DNA of 64,000 bases, taken from an uncultured Gammaproteobacteria bacterium (lineage in GTDB: Bacteria; Pseudomonadota; Gammaproteobacteria; HK1). The DNA lies in contig OY282378.1 of assembly GCA_958295835.1 (NCBI GenBank), positions 3,249,694-3,313,693 of the forward strand. Direction: 5' to 3'. This document shows positions 25,430 through 34,573 of the stretch, piece by piece. Under the pieces are notes generated by a model. It was not told the origin of the DNA. It searched no databases and worked only from the letters and a program-made list of their open reading frames with translations. A program made the position numbers and the translations under genes. The stretch's first letter is position 1, and each line of letters opens with the position of its first letter.

Positions 25430-27391
25430 ATGATGTTCCAGGTCTACCTGTGGATCGTGCTCGCCCCGCTGATCGGGGCGCTGGTCGCGGGGCTGTTCGG
25501 CCGGGTGATCGGACGCGCGGGCGCGCACCGGGTGACGATCGCCGCGGTGGCGGTCTCCACCGTGCTCTCGGCCGTCGCGTACTACGACGTGGTGGTGGCC
25601 GGCAACCCCGGGTTCGACGGCACGGTGTACACCTGGGGCGTCGTCGGCGCCCTGGAGATCCCCATCGGCTTCCTCATCGACGAGCTCAGCGTGACGATGA
25701 TGGCCGTGGTCACCTTCGTCTCCCTGATGGTCCACGTCTACACCATCGGCTACATGCGCGAAGACCCCGGTTACCAGCGCTTCTTCAGCTACATCTCGCT
25801 GTTCACCTTCGCGATGCTGATGCTCGTGATGTCGAACAACTTCATGCAGCTCTTCTTCGGCTGGGAGGCGGTGGGCGTCGTCTCCTACCTGCTCATCGGC
25901 TTCTGGTTCGACCGCGAATCCGCCATCCGGGCGAACCTCAAGGCGTTCCTCGTCAACCGGGTGGGGGATTTCGGGTTCCTACTCGGGATCGCCTGCCTGT
26001 TCACGTACTTCGGCTCGCTCCACTACGCCGAGGTCTTCGCCGCCGCGCCGGGGCTGCGCGACGCCACGATGGCCGCGCCCTGGGGCGGCGAATGGCCGGT
26101 GCTGGCGGTGGCCTGCATCTGCCTCTTCGTCGGCGCGATGGGCAAGTCCGCGCAGTTCCCGCTGCACGTCTGGCTGCCGGATTCGATGGAAGGGCCGACC
26201 CCGATCTCGGCCCTCATCCACGCCGCCACCATGGTCACCGCCGGCATCTTCATGGTGGCGCGCATGTCGCCGCTGTTCGAGCTCTCGGAGGCCGCCCTGA
26301 GCCTGGTGCTGGTGGTCGGCGCGCTCACCGCCTTCTTCATGGGGCTGCTGGGGCTGGTGCAGCACGACATCAAGCGGGTGGTGGCGTACTCGACGCTCTC
26401 CCAGCTCGGCTACATGACGGTGGGGCTCGGCGCTTCGGCCTACGCGGCCAGCATCTTCCATCTCGGCACCCACGCCTTCTTCAAGGCGCTGCTGTTCCTC
26501 GCGGCCGGCTCGGTGATCATCGCGATGCACCACGAGCAGGACATGCGCAAGATGGGGGGCTTGCGCAAGTACATGCCGATCACCTGGATCACCTCCCTCA
26601 TCGGCACCCTGGCCCTGATCGGCACGCCCGGGTTCGCCGGGTTCTTCTCCAAGGAATCGCTCATCGAGGCGGTCCGCCACTCGACGCTGCCCGGCGCCGG
26701 GTTCGCCTGGGTCTGCGTGCTGGCCGGGGTCTTCGTCACCGCGCTGTACAGCTTCCGCATGTACTTCCTGGTGTTCCACGGGAAGGAGCGCATGGACGCG
26801 CACGCGCGCGAGCACCTGCACGAGACTCCGGCGGTGGTGACGGTGCCGCTGATCCTGCTGGCCGTCCCCTCGGTGGTGGTGGGCTGGATGTTCGTCGAGC
26901 CCATGCTCTACGGCGCGCATTACGGCGGGAGTATTCACGTCGCCCCGGACCACGACGTGCTCGGGCGGATGCAGGCGTCCTGGCACGGGGCGGGGGCGAT
27001 GGTGCTGCACGCCTTCGTGACCGCGCCGTTCTGGCTCGCGGCGCTCGGCGTCGCGACCGCCTGGTACCTGTGGTGCCGGCGACCCGAGCTGCCCGGACGC
27101 ATCGCCGATCGGTTCCGCACCCTCCACACCGTGCTGGCGCGCAAGTACTACTTCGACGAGCTCTACGAGTCCGTGCTCGCGGCGTTCGGCCGCGCCGTCG
27201 GCGGAGGCTTGTGGCAGGTGGGGGACGTGCGGCTCATCGACGGGCTCGCGGTCAACGGCAGCGCCCGCGGCGTGGGCTGGCTCTCCGGCGTGGTCCGCCG
27301 GCTGCAAACCGGGCTGCTGTACCACTATGCGTTCGCGATGATCATCGGGCTGCTGCTGCTGGTGTCGCTGTTCGTGGTGGTGCGGCTGTGA
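25430..27391 (+). CDS. nuoL: NADH-quinone oxidoreductase subunit L
   Basis: A 653-residue antiporter-like proton-pumping subunit at the distal end of the membrane arm. Key stretches are FFGWEAVGVVSYLLIGFW (helix 5 Glu), FPLHVWLPDSMEGPTPISAL (helix 7 Lys region is in the preceding GAMGKSAQ), and HDIKRVVAYSTLSQLGYM. The long lateral helix and final membrane anchor are present at the C-terminus. The first of two ATGs (25430, 25433) is used. Length is normal for NuoL. Confidence 0.95.
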   Translation: MMFQVYLWIVLAPLIGALVAGLFGRVIGRAGAHRVTIAAVAVSTVLSAVAYYDVVVAGNPGFDGTVYTWGVVGALEIPIGFLIDELSVTMMAVVTFVSLMVHVYTIGYMREDPGYQRFFSYISLFTFAMLMLVMSNNFMQLFFGWEAVGVVSYLLIGFWFDRESAIRANLKAFLVNRVGDFGFLLGIACLFTYFGSLHYAEVFAAAPGLRDATMAAPWGGEWPVLAVACICLFVGAMGKSAQFPLHVWLPDSMEGPTPISALIHAATMVTAGIFMVARMSPLFELSEAALSLVLVVGALTAFFMGLLGLVQHDIKRVVAYSTLSQLGYMTVGLGASAYAASIFHLGTHAFFKALLFLAAGSVIIAMHHEQDMRKMGGLRKYMPITWITSLIGTLALIGTPGFAGFFSKESLIEAVRHSTLPGAGFAWVCVLAGVFVTALYSFRMYFLVFHGKERMDAHAREHLHETPAVVTVPLILLAVPSVVVGWMFVEPMLYGAHYGGSIHVAPDHDVLGRMQASWHGAGAMVLHAFVTAPFWLAALGVATAWYLWCRRPELPGRIADRFRTLHTVLARKYYFDELYESVLAAFGRAVGGGLWQVGDVRLIDGLAVNGSARGVGWLSGVVRRLQTGLLYHYAFAMIIGLLLLVSLFVVVRL

Positions 27392-27563
27392 CGGCGCCCG
27401 GCGCGGAGGGGATGGCCGCCGCCGGGGGTCGTCGGGAGGCCCATCGGAGTGCGGCCGTGTCCGTGCCCGGTCCGGAGGGGATGGTCGCCGCCAAGGGCCG
27501 AGACGCCCATCGGAGCGCGACTGTGTCCGTGCCCGGTCCGAGGAAGGCAGGGCGCCCGTCGCG
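27392..27563 (+). repeat. 69-nt tandem repeats between nuoL and nuoM
   Basis: GAGGGGATGG(C/T)CGCCGCC begins at 27406 and 27475. GTGTCCGTGCCCGGTCCG(G)AGG ends each unit, and a partial third unit runs into the nuoM start. The 69-nt period equals 23 codons and the frame stays open. Normal nuoL-nuoM spacing is a few bases. Confidence 0.75.
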
Positions 27564-29078
27564 ATGATCGACCTTCCATTCCTCAGCATCGTGATCTGGA
27601 CGCCGATCGCTGGCGGCCTGTGGGTGTTGCTGCTCGCGGGCGGCGAGCGTAGCGGCGCCACGGTGCGGGCGGTGGCGCTCGCCGTCTCGCTCCTGACCTT
27701 CGCACTGTCGATCCCCCTGTGGGCAGGGTTCGACGCGGGCACGCACGAGATGCAGTTCGTCGAGCGCGCGGCGTGGATCCCCGCGTTCCACATCCACTAC
27801 CACCTGGGGGTGGACGGCATCTCGATGCCTCTCATCCTCCTGACCACGCTGATGACGATGCTGGTGGTGCTGGCCGGATGGGAGGTCATCCGGTATCGCC
27901 CGGCGCAGTACATGGCCGCTTTCCTCATCCAGGAAGGGCTGATGGTGGGGGCGTTCTCGGCGCTGGATTCGATCCTGTTCTACGTGTTCTGGGAGGCATT
28001 GCTCATCCCGATGTTCCTCATCATCGGGATCTGGGGCGGGCCGCGGCGCATCTACGCCACCGTGAAGTTCTTCCTCTACACCTTCCTCGGCTCGGTGCTG
28101 ATGCTGGTGGCGCTGCTCTACCTCTACTCCGAGGCGGGCTCGTTCGCGGTGCTGGACCTGCACGCGCTGCCGCTGGGGCTGACCGCGCAGAAGCTCGTGT
28201 TCCTGGCGTTCCTGGTGGCGTTCGCGGTGAAGGTGCCGATGTGGCCGGTGCATACCTGGCTGCCGGACGCGCACGTGGAGGCGCCGACCGGGGGCTCGGT
28301 CATCCTCGCCGCGATCATGCTCAAGCTCGGCGGGTACGGCTTCGTGCGCTTCAGCCTGCCGATCACACCGGATGCGAGCAGCGAGCTGGCGATGTTCATG
28401 ATCGCCCTCTCGCTCGTCGCCATCGTGTACGTCGGCTTCGTCGCCCTCGTTCAGCCGGACATGAAGAAGCTGATTGCGTACTCGTCGGTGTCGCACATGG
28501 GGTTCGTGACCCTGGGGTTCTTCATCGTGTTCGCGCTGGTGCAGTCCGGGGACGCGACGGGGGCGGCGCTGGGCGTGGAGGGCGCGCTGGTGCAGATGAT
28601 CTCCCACGGGTTCATCTCCGGTGCGCTGTTCCTGTGCGTGGGGGTGATGTACGACCGGCTGCACAGCCGGATGATTGGGGACTACGGGGGCGTGGCGCAT
28701 CGGATGCCGGCGTTCGCGGCGTTCATGATGCTGTTCGCGCTGGCGAACTCGGGGCTGCCGGGGACGTCGGGGTTCGTGGGGGAGTTCATGGTGATCCTGG
28801 CGAGCTTCAAGGCGGGGGCGTGGATCGCGGTGCTGGCGGCGACGACCCTGGTGCTGGGGGCGGCGTACACGCTGTGGATGTACAAGCGCGTGGTGTACGG
28901 CCCGGTGGCGAACGAGGGGGTGGGTGCGCTGGAGGACGTCGGCCGGCGGGAGTTCGTGGTGCTGGCGGTGCTGGCGCTGATGGTGCTGCTGTTCGGGGTG
29001 TGGCCGGCGCCGTTGCTGGAGGTGATGGGGCCGAGCGTGGAGCATCTGGTCGAGCATCTGTCGAGGTCGAAGCTGTGA
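27564..29078 (+). CDS. nuoM: NADH-quinone oxidoreductase subunit M
   Basis: A 504-residue antiporter-like proton-pumping subunit. [20 protein letters not shown] holds the essential helix-5 Glu. [20 protein letters not shown] holds the helix-7 Lys, and [19 protein letters not shown] lies near helix 8. Length is normal. Two parts of this gene (27716-27872 and 28122-28224) are duplicated and fused at 36501-36760 inside the defence island. Confidence 0.95.
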   Translation: MIDLPFLSIVIWTPIAGGLWVLLLAGGERSGATVRAVALAVSLLTFALSIPLWAGFDAGTHEMQFVERAAWIPAFHIHYHLGVDGISMPLILLTTLMTMLVVLAGWEVIRYRPAQYMAAFLIQEGLMVGAFSALDSILFYVFWEALLIPMFLIIGIWGGPRRIYATVKFFLYTFLGSVLMLVALLYLYSEAGSFAVLDLHALPLGLTAQKLVFLAFLVAFAVKVPMWPVHTWLPDAHVEAPTGGSVILAAIMLKLGGYGFVRFSLPITPDASSELAMFMIALSLVAIVYVGFVALVQPDMKKLIAYSSVSHMGFVTLGFFIVFALVQSGDATGAALGVEGALVQMISHGFISGALFLCVGVMYDRLHSRMIGDYGGVAHRMPAFAAFMMLFALANSGLPGTSGFVGEFMVILASFKAGAWIAVLAATTLVLGAAYTLWMYKRVVYGPVANEGVGALEDVGRREFVVLAVLALMVLLFGVWPAPLLEVMGPSVEHLVEHLSRSKL

Positions 29079-29109
29079 GCGGCGATTGCCGGTTTCGGGA
29101 GGGCGTCCG

Positions 29110-30660
29110 ATGACCCCGCCCGGATTCGTCCTGCCCGACATGCTGCCCGCGGCGGCGGAGATCTTCCTCCTCGGCATGGCGTGCATCGTGCTGGTGGTGG
29201 ACGTGTACCTGCCGGAGCGATTCCGGCGCTTCACCTACCAGCTTTCGCAGGCGTCGCTGGCCGGGTCTGCGCTGCTCGTGCTCGCGACGTTCCCCGACGC
29301 GCGGGCGACGACGTTCGAGGGCGCCTTCGTGGCCGACCCGATGGCGGCGGTGCTCAAGGTGTTCATCCTCGTGGTCAGCGGCTTCGGGCTCTTCTACTCC
29401 AGGGTCCATCTCGAAGCGCACCGCCTGATGCGGGGCGAGTACTTCGTGCTCGGGCTGTTCGCGGTGCTGGGGATGCTGGTGCTGGTGTCGGCCGGCAGCT
29501 TCCTGACCCTGTATCTGGGCCTGGAGCTGCTCTCGCTCTCGCTCTACGCGATGGTGGCTCTCGACCGGGAGTCCCGATTGGCGTCGGAAGCGGCGATGAA
29601 GTACTTCGTGCTCGGGGCGCTGGCCTCGGGGATGTTGCTGTACGGGATCTCGATGATCTACGGCAGCACCGGCAGCCTCGGGTTTGACGCGGTCGCCGAA
29701 TCGGTCGAGGCCGCGGCCACATCCGTGGCCGAGAGCGAGGTCGTGGTTGAGAGCGGGGCTGCGGTCGGAAACGGGGCCGCGGTCGGAAGCGGAGGCGAGG
29801 CTGCGGCCACGACCGGGAGCGGGATGCGGCTCACGCTGGTGCTCGGTCTGGTGTTCGTGGTGGTGGGCGTGGCGTTCAAGCTGGGCGCAGTGCCGTTCCA
29901 CATGTGGGTGCCGGACGTGTACGAGGGGGCGGCGACACCGGTGACCCTGTTCATCGGCACGGCGCCGAAGATCGCGGCGTTCGGGATGCTGATGCGCGCG
30001 CTGGTGGAAGGGTTGGGGGCGTTGCAGGCGGACTGGTCGCAGATGCTGGTGGTGCTGGCGGTGCTGTCGATGGGAGCGGGGAACGTCATCGCGCTGGCCC
30101 AGACCAACATCAAGCGGATGCTGGCCTATTCGACGATCGCGCACGTGGGGTTCATCTTCGTGGGGGTGGTGTCGGGGACCGCGGCGGGGTACGCGGCGTC
30201 GATGTTCTACGTGCTGACCTACGCGCTGATGGCGCTGGGCGGGTTCGCGATGGTGATCTGGCTGGGGAGCGCGGGTGAGGAGGCGGACCGTCTGGAAGAC
30301 TTCCGGGGGTTGAACGAGCGCAACCCGTGGTTCGCGTTCATGATGCTGATTCTGATGCTGTCGATGGCGGGGATGCCGCCGTTCGTGGGTTTCTGGGCGA
30401 AGTGGTCGGTGCTGCGGGAAGTGGTGGCGTCGGGGATGACGTGGCTGGCGGTGGTGGCGGTGCTGTTCTCGGTGGTGGGGCTGTTCTACTACCTGCGGGT
30501 GGTGCGGTTGATGTACTTCGATTCGCCGGAGGAGAAGGCGCCGGTGTCGTCGCTGGCGGACATGCGGGTGGTGGTGAGCGTGAACGCGCTGGCGATCCTG
30601 GCGCTCGGAATCTATCCGGGGGCGCTGCTGAGGCTGTGCGCGGGGGTGGTGGGGCCTTGA
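29110..30660 (+). CDS. nuoN: NADH-quinone oxidoreductase subunit N
   Basis: A 516-residue antiporter-like proton-pumping subunit. Diagnostic stretches are [40 protein letters not shown] and [20 protein letters not shown]. Residues about 194-238 are an Ala/Val/Gly/Glu-rich low-complexity insert in a loop. The ATG at 29110 gives the normal N-terminus. It is the last nuo gene. Its final 107 nt recur at 33927-34033 and its last 30 nt at 36761-36790. Confidence 0.94.
   Translation: MTPPGFVLPDMLPAAAEIFLLGMACIVLVVDVYLPERFRRFTYQLSQASLAGSALLVLATFPDARATTFEGAFVADPMAAVLKVFILVVSGFGLFYSRVHLEAHRLMRGEYFVLGLFAVLGMLVLVSAGSFLTLYLGLELLSLSLYAMVALDRESRLASEAAMKYFVLGALASGMLLYGISMIYGSTGSLGFDAVAESVEAAATSVAESEVVVESGAAVGNGAAVGSGGEAAATTGSGMRLTLVLGLVFVVVGVAFKLGAVPFHMWVPDVYEGAATPVTLFIGTAPKIAAFGMLMRALVEGLGALQADWSQMLVVLAVLSMGAGNVIALAQTNIKRMLAYSTIAHVGFIFVGVVSGTAAGYAASMFYVLTYALMALGGFAMVIWLGSAGEEADRLEDFRGLNERNPWFAFMMLILMLSMAGMPPFVGFWAKWSVLREVVASGMTWLAVVAVLFSVVGLFYYLRVVRLMYFDSPEEKAPVSSLADMRVVVSVNALAILALGIYPGALLRLCAGVVGP
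29691..29823 (+). repeat. In-frame low-complexity insert inside nuoN
   Basis: Imperfect repeats such as GTCGAGGCCGCGGCC, GCTGCGGTCGGAAACGGG and GCCGCGGTCGGAAGCGGA encode [20 protein letters not shown] sequence. The insert lies between transmembrane segments and keeps the frame. Confidence 0.65.
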
Positions 30661-30903
30661 GGGGGCCTGGACTGGTGGTGGGTTCGTCGGCTGCGCCTGC
30701 GCTGCGCGGTCGTCCCGCCATGTGTTCGTGACGACAAGGCCCCCGGGTGCATCGACCGTCGGCGTGGCATGGCTTTCCGAGGAGCCGGATACGGAATTGC
30801 GGCGGCGCGTCGAGCTTGCAGCGGAAGATGTCGTCATCGCCTGTGAAGAGACGATCGCCGACGCCCGTTTGACGCCAATCCGGTGTTCCACTACGTTGGG
30901 GCC

Positions 30904-31146
30904 ATGAAGAACGTCACCGTCACACTGCCGGAGGATGTTGCGCTGTGGCTGCGGGTTCGGGCCGCCGAGGACGGGCGCAGCGTCTCCAAATGGCTGGCCG
31001 ACCTGCTCGAAAGGATGCGGCGCCAGGAGGACGAGTACGAGGTCGCGATGGAGCGCTTCCTGGCCAGAAAGCCCCGCAAGATGGAGTGGGTGGACGGCCG
31101 CAAGCCAGCCCGGGACGAGTTGCATGATCGGGCCGGTTTTCGTTGA
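30904..31146 (+). CDS. Ribbon-helix-helix antitoxin (VapB/CopG type)
   Basis: An 80-residue DNA-binding antitoxin. MKNVTVTLPEDVALWLRVRA then AEDGRSVSKWLADLLERMRR is a textbook ribbon-helix-helix: strand, helix A, turn, helix B. The acidic/basic tail would wrap its toxin. The gene overlaps the start of a PIN-domain toxin by 23 nt, but that toxin is truncated, so the antitoxin is effectively an orphan. The preceding 30661-30903 shows only an inverted GGGGGCCT/AGGCCCCC pair with a long loop. Confidence 0.8.
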   Translation: MKNVTVTLPEDVALWLRVRAAEDGRSVSKWLADLLERMRRQEDEYEVAMERFLARKPRKMEWVDGRKPARDELHDRAGFR

Positions 31147-31270
31147 CACCAATGTTCTCGTCTACCGGCACGATGCCTCGGATCCGGTAAAGCAGTCCCG
31201 TGCCCACGATTGGCTCACATTCTTTCCAGCGGGCGCGCCTGTTACCGGGGTGGCCGCGTCCACTCGTTGA
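31124..31270 (+). pseudogene. Truncated PIN-domain toxin (VapC type)
   Basis: From the ATG at 31124 the frame reads MIGPVFVDTNVLVYRHDASD, the first strand and catalytic Asp of a PIN nuclease. It stops at 31270 after 48 residues, where family members have about 130. The later conserved acidic residues are missing. It is a 5' remnant, cut just before the ATPase gene that follows. Confidence 0.75.
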
Positions 31271-31358
31271 TCATGTTGTTCTGCCGCATGTGTACTCCGG
31301 GGTTCGTGTCGGCGGTTCAACCGATGACGGCTGACACTTGTCAATCGAGAATTTGGAC

Positions 31359-32846
31359 ATGCTGACCCGATTGCAAGTCTCCGGCTTCAAGAACCTGGTG
31401 GACGTGGATGTGCGCTTCGGTCCGTTCACCTGCGTGATCGGACCCAATGGCGTAGGCAAGTCGAATCTGTTCGACGCGATCCGGTTTCTGAATGCGCTGG
31501 CCAGTCAAACATTGATGGAAGCCGCGGCCTCGGTGCGCGACCAGGACAGCCGTACCGCGGACGTGCGCAACCTCTTCCACCGTGTCGGTGGCCGTTATGC
31601 CGAGCGCATGTCCTTCGCCGCGGAGATGATCGTACCGAGGAAGGCCGTCGACGATCTGGGACAGGAGGCTGAGGCCAGTATTACGTTCCTGCGCTATTCG
31701 TTGGAGCTTGCCTACAAGGAAATCGACGACAGCCTGACGCCGGGCGCCCTGGAAATCATGAAGGAGGAATTGGTGCACATCCCCCAACGTGCTGCGGGGA
31801 AGCACCTTCCGTTTCCTCATAAGGTAAAGGACTGGCGAAAGTCGGTGGTGCGTGGCCAGCGCCGCGTCCCCTTTTTCATCTCGGCCGAAGGAGAAGGCGG
31901 GAGCCGGGTCATCAAGCTGCATCAGGATGGCGGCAGTAGCGGCCGTCCACTGCGCAGACCGGCGGCCAATCTGCCTCGCACGGTTCTTTCGGCGGCCAAC
32001 GCGGCGGAAAGTCCTACCGTAGTAGCCGCTCGCAGGGAAATGGAAGCGTGGCGGATGCTGCAACTGGAACCATCTGCCCTCAGGCGGCCGGATGAGTTCG
32101 CTTCTCCCACGCGCCTGGAGACGGATGGCAGTCATCTGCCCGCCACCCTGTACCGCTTGGCTCGCAATTCGGGACGGAAAGGCAATGGTCCATTGAAGGA
32201 GGACAAAGCAGCACAGATCTACAGCCGGATCGCCAATCGACTGCACGAGCTTATCGACGACGTGTACGACGTCAACATCGACCGGGATGAGAAGCGGGAA
32301 ATCCTGACCCTGTATGTCAAAGACGGAGAAGGAACCCTGCATCCGGCCCGGGCATTGTCGGACGGCACCTTGCGCTTCCTGGCTTTGGCCGTGCTGGAGA
32401 TGGATCCGGAGGTTCAGGGCGTACTCTGTCTGGAAGAACCGGAAAACGGCATTCATCCGGCGCGGATTCCGGCCATCCTGCAATTGCTGCGCGATATCGC
32501 AGTGGATACGTCCGAACCGGCGGGGCTGGACAATCCGCTACGCCAAGTGATCGTCAACACACACTCACCGGCGGTCTTGCTACAGGTTCCGGAAGACAGC
32601 GTCGTATTTGTAAAATCAATAGAAGTTGTGGATGACCATGATCAATTTTTCAAGGCGGCTAGGTTTCATTATCTGCCGGGTACCTGGAGAGCCAAAGGAG
32701 ACAATGAATCCGATCTTGTAGCCTACGGTGATCTGCTGGCCTATCTGAACCCGGCGCCTCCGAAGAATTCACAAGAAGAAGCGGCAGAGGAGAGGCGAGT
32801 AGTCGATCGGGATGATATACAGATACTGCTCCCTTTTAGTTCATGA
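31359..32846 (+). CDS. AAA/ABC-type ATPase of a two-gene defence-like cassette
   Basis: A 495-residue SMC/OLD-like ATPase. Walker A is GPNGVGKSN at residues 28-36, after the strand-turn MLTRLQVSGFKNLVDVDV. The signature region is ARALSDGTLRFLALAVL, Walker B is VLCLEEPENGIHP, and the switch His is in VIVNTHSPAVLL. There is no nuclease domain of its own. The next gene, 12 nt downstream, is a small TOPRIM/DUF4276-like protein, the usual arrangement of split OLD/RloAB/AbiL-like systems. The ATG at 31359 is used; a TTG at 31338 is in frame. An inverted pair TGACA/TGTCA at 31332-31343 precedes the gene. A phage-defence role is inferred. Confidence 0.7.
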   Translation: MLTRLQVSGFKNLVDVDVRFGPFTCVIGPNGVGKSNLFDAIRFLNALASQTLMEAAASVRDQDSRTADVRNLFHRVGGRYAERMSFAAEMIVPRKAVDDLGQEAEASITFLRYSLELAYKEIDDSLTPGALEIMKEELVHIPQRAAGKHLPFPHKVKDWRKSVVRGQRRVPFFISAEGEGGSRVIKLHQDGGSSGRPLRRPAANLPRTVLSAANAAESPTVVAARREMEAWRMLQLEPSALRRPDEFASPTRLETDGSHLPATLYRLARNSGRKGNGPLKEDKAAQIYSRIANRLHELIDDVYDVNIDRDEKREILTLYVKDGEGTLHPARALSDGTLRFLALAVLEMDPEVQGVLCLEEPENGIHPARIPAILQLLRDIAVDTSEPAGLDNPLRQVIVNTHSPAVLLQVPEDSVVFVKSIEVVDDHDQFFKAARFHYLPGTWRAKGDNESDLVAYGDLLAYLNPAPPKNSQEEAAEERRVVDRDDIQILLPFSS

Positions 32847-32858
32847 ATCTGGTGTCGA

Positions 32859-33527
32859 GTGCAAAGACTGCGCTTTACGCTGGTAGGTGACGGCTCGTCC
32901 GATCGGGCGCTCATACCCATTCTCCGCTGGCTGCTACGCCAGCACTGGGCGGGTGTTCCCATTCAGGCAGAATTTTCCGATCTGCGACCTCTCCCGAATC
33001 CTCCCAGAGAGCTGTCTCGGCGTATCGACAAGAGCATGGAACTGTACCCTTGCGATCTGCTCTTCGTGCATCGGGACGCGGAGGGCGAATCAGTGGAGAA
33101 GCGTTCGGAAGAAATTCGCAAGGCTTTGGAACGGAGCGAGAGAGGAAAGATCCTGCTGGTCGTCTGCGTCGTTCCGGTGCGAATGCAGGAAGCATGGCTG
33201 CTCATTGACGAGTTCGCCCTGAGAATAGCTGCCGGAAATCCATCGGGTCGCAAGCCCTTGTCCATGCCGGATTTGAGGAGGCTCGAAGATTTTCCGGATC
33301 CCAAAAGAGTTCTCCATGAACTGTTGTGTCAGGCGAGCAACCATCAAGGCCGACGGTTGAAACATTTCAAGCGGGATTTGGGCAAGTGCATACAGCGCGT
33401 GGCCCAGCAGATTGGTGATTTTCGTCTTCTGCGCAAATTGACCGCTTTCCGGGAGTTGGAAAATCAGGTGGCTTGTCATCGGCAGCGCGTTGCCAAACAT
33501 GGACGCTCGCCAATCTTCCCTCGGTGA
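32859..33527 (+). CDS. TOPRIM/DUF4276-like partner of the AAA ATPase
   Basis: A 222-residue protein beginning with GTG. RLRFTLVGDGSSDRALIPIL resembles the first strand-helix of TOPRIM-like DUF4276 proteins, where an acidic residue follows the strand. CDLLFVHRDAEGES supplies a second acidic cluster after a strand, as expected for metal binding. RMQEAWLLIDEFALR is also typical of this family. It is coupled to the ATPase gene in front (12 nt). I infer it is the effector nuclease of the pair; the family assignment is by pattern and not certain. Confidence 0.55.
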   Translation: MQRLRFTLVGDGSSDRALIPILRWLLRQHWAGVPIQAEFSDLRPLPNPPRELSRRIDKSMELYPCDLLFVHRDAEGESVEKRSEEIRKALERSERGKILLVVCVVPVRMQEAWLLIDEFALRIAAGNPSGRKPLSMPDLRRLEDFPDPKRVLHELLCQASNHQGRRLKHFKRDLGKCIQRVAQQIGDFRLLRKLTAFRELENQVACHRQRVAKHGRSPIFPR

Positions 33528-33621
33528 GTGTGGAGTGAGGCCGCTCATGATCCATGGCGGTGTCCATGGTGATCCGTCTGCTCAGCGTGGGACACGGAGG
33601 CGCCGCAATGTAGTTCTCGAA

Positions 33622-33830
33622 TGAGAATGTGCTCCAACGTCAGCCGGGTTCCCCTGATGATTGTTTTGCCGGCCATGACCTCGGGATTCAGGACGATGCG
33701 TTCCAGCAGTTTTCGTTCTTTTCATCGACTGCCTCCCGGGAACCATTTGTGGGACGGCATGGCTCGGCACAGCCCGTTCCGAGTTCCGAGCAGATAGGGC
33801 GAATCATCCGCTTGGCCGGTGTCCCCGAGG
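33622..33830 (-). pseudogene. 5' fragment of a DUF433 antitoxin gene
   Basis: The minus strand reads LLERIVLNPEVMAGKTIIRG then TRLTLEHIL, the N-terminal third of a DUF433 protein. The first codons are frameshifted relative to the intact gene at 50147-50395, and the rest is missing. The similarity continues into the upstream flank to about 33830 (CATCCGCTTGGCCGGTGTC), so this is a duplicate of the 50300-50510 region. The surrounding 33528-34168 has no intact gene. Confidence 0.7.
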
Positions 33831-33926
33831 GTGGCGGTGTCCATGCGCACGTAAGCGCCCGGAGAAGTTGGAGTTGACTCGATTCGTGGACACCTGATCC
33901 TTTGGGGAGGAGGTATGTTGGCGGCA

Positions 33927-34033
33927 CTGGCGGACATGCGGGTGGTGGTGAGCGTGAACGCGCTGGCGATTCTGGCGCTCGGAATCTATCCGGGGGCGCT
34001 GCTGAGGCTGTGCGCGGGGGTTATCGGGCCTTG
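33927..34033 (+). pseudogene. Duplicated 3' end of nuoN
   Basis: 107 nt nearly identical to 30553-30659, the last codons of nuoN ([20 protein letters not shown] onward); only a few bases differ. The original stop has changed (CCTTGTGG for CCTTGAGG). It marks the boundary between the AAA cassette on its left and the ImmA cassette on its right. Confidence 0.9.
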
Positions 34034-34168
34034 TGGGCGGCAAAGGCGAAAGAAGGGAAGCTATGCGGGTACGACACGCCTCTGAGAGGCGCATCGGCGA
34101 TGACCTTCGAGAGGAGCGACCAGGAAGCTGCATGAAACCCAAGCCCTCCCACTGTCCACTGAAACGGG

Positions 34169-34426
34169 TCAACTCCGATGTTTGCAGAGCCCGGTGCAGT
34201 GGTCCTTGTCGGGATGGCTGACGAGGAGGACATCCACGTAGAGTCTGTCCTCGGTGTCACGGTTGAGGTGCCCGCGGAGCAGGTTCGCGACATCGGGAGT
34301 ATCGTCGTCGGGGTCGTCTGCTGCCGCTCGAATGTTCAAATCAAACAACATCTTGTGACCGGACTCCGACTCAACGAGAGTCATGTCGCCGTTGCCGACC
34401 GGAAAGAACGAAAGTGTGCTGGCCAT
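34169..34426 (-). pseudogene. N-terminal fragment of a metallo-beta-lactamase-fold protein
   Basis: From an ATG at 34426 the frame reads MASTLSFFPVGNGDMTLVES then GHKMLFDLNI and VDVLLVSHPDKDHCTGL. The HPDKDH box is the first metal motif of MBL-fold hydrolases of the ComEC-associated type. Homology ends right after it, at residue about 80 of an expected 300 or more, so the gene is truncated. It is divergent from the ImmA gene. Confidence 0.6.
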
Positions 34427-34573
34427 GGTGCCATCTCCGTGGGAATTCGATCCCGTCGTGTGTCCGATTATCATACAGTTAGAGGAAATTTTTGACACTT
34501 ATGGTCCGATCTGCGATGTTGACGCCAACGGAGGCGGGAACGCTGGCTTCCCTGCGCATTGGAGGGAGGATTC

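Noticed and set aside
30722..30907. A 61-codon frame between nuoN and the RHH antitoxin
   Set aside because: No recognised family and no ribosome site; it overlaps the antitoxin start in another frame.
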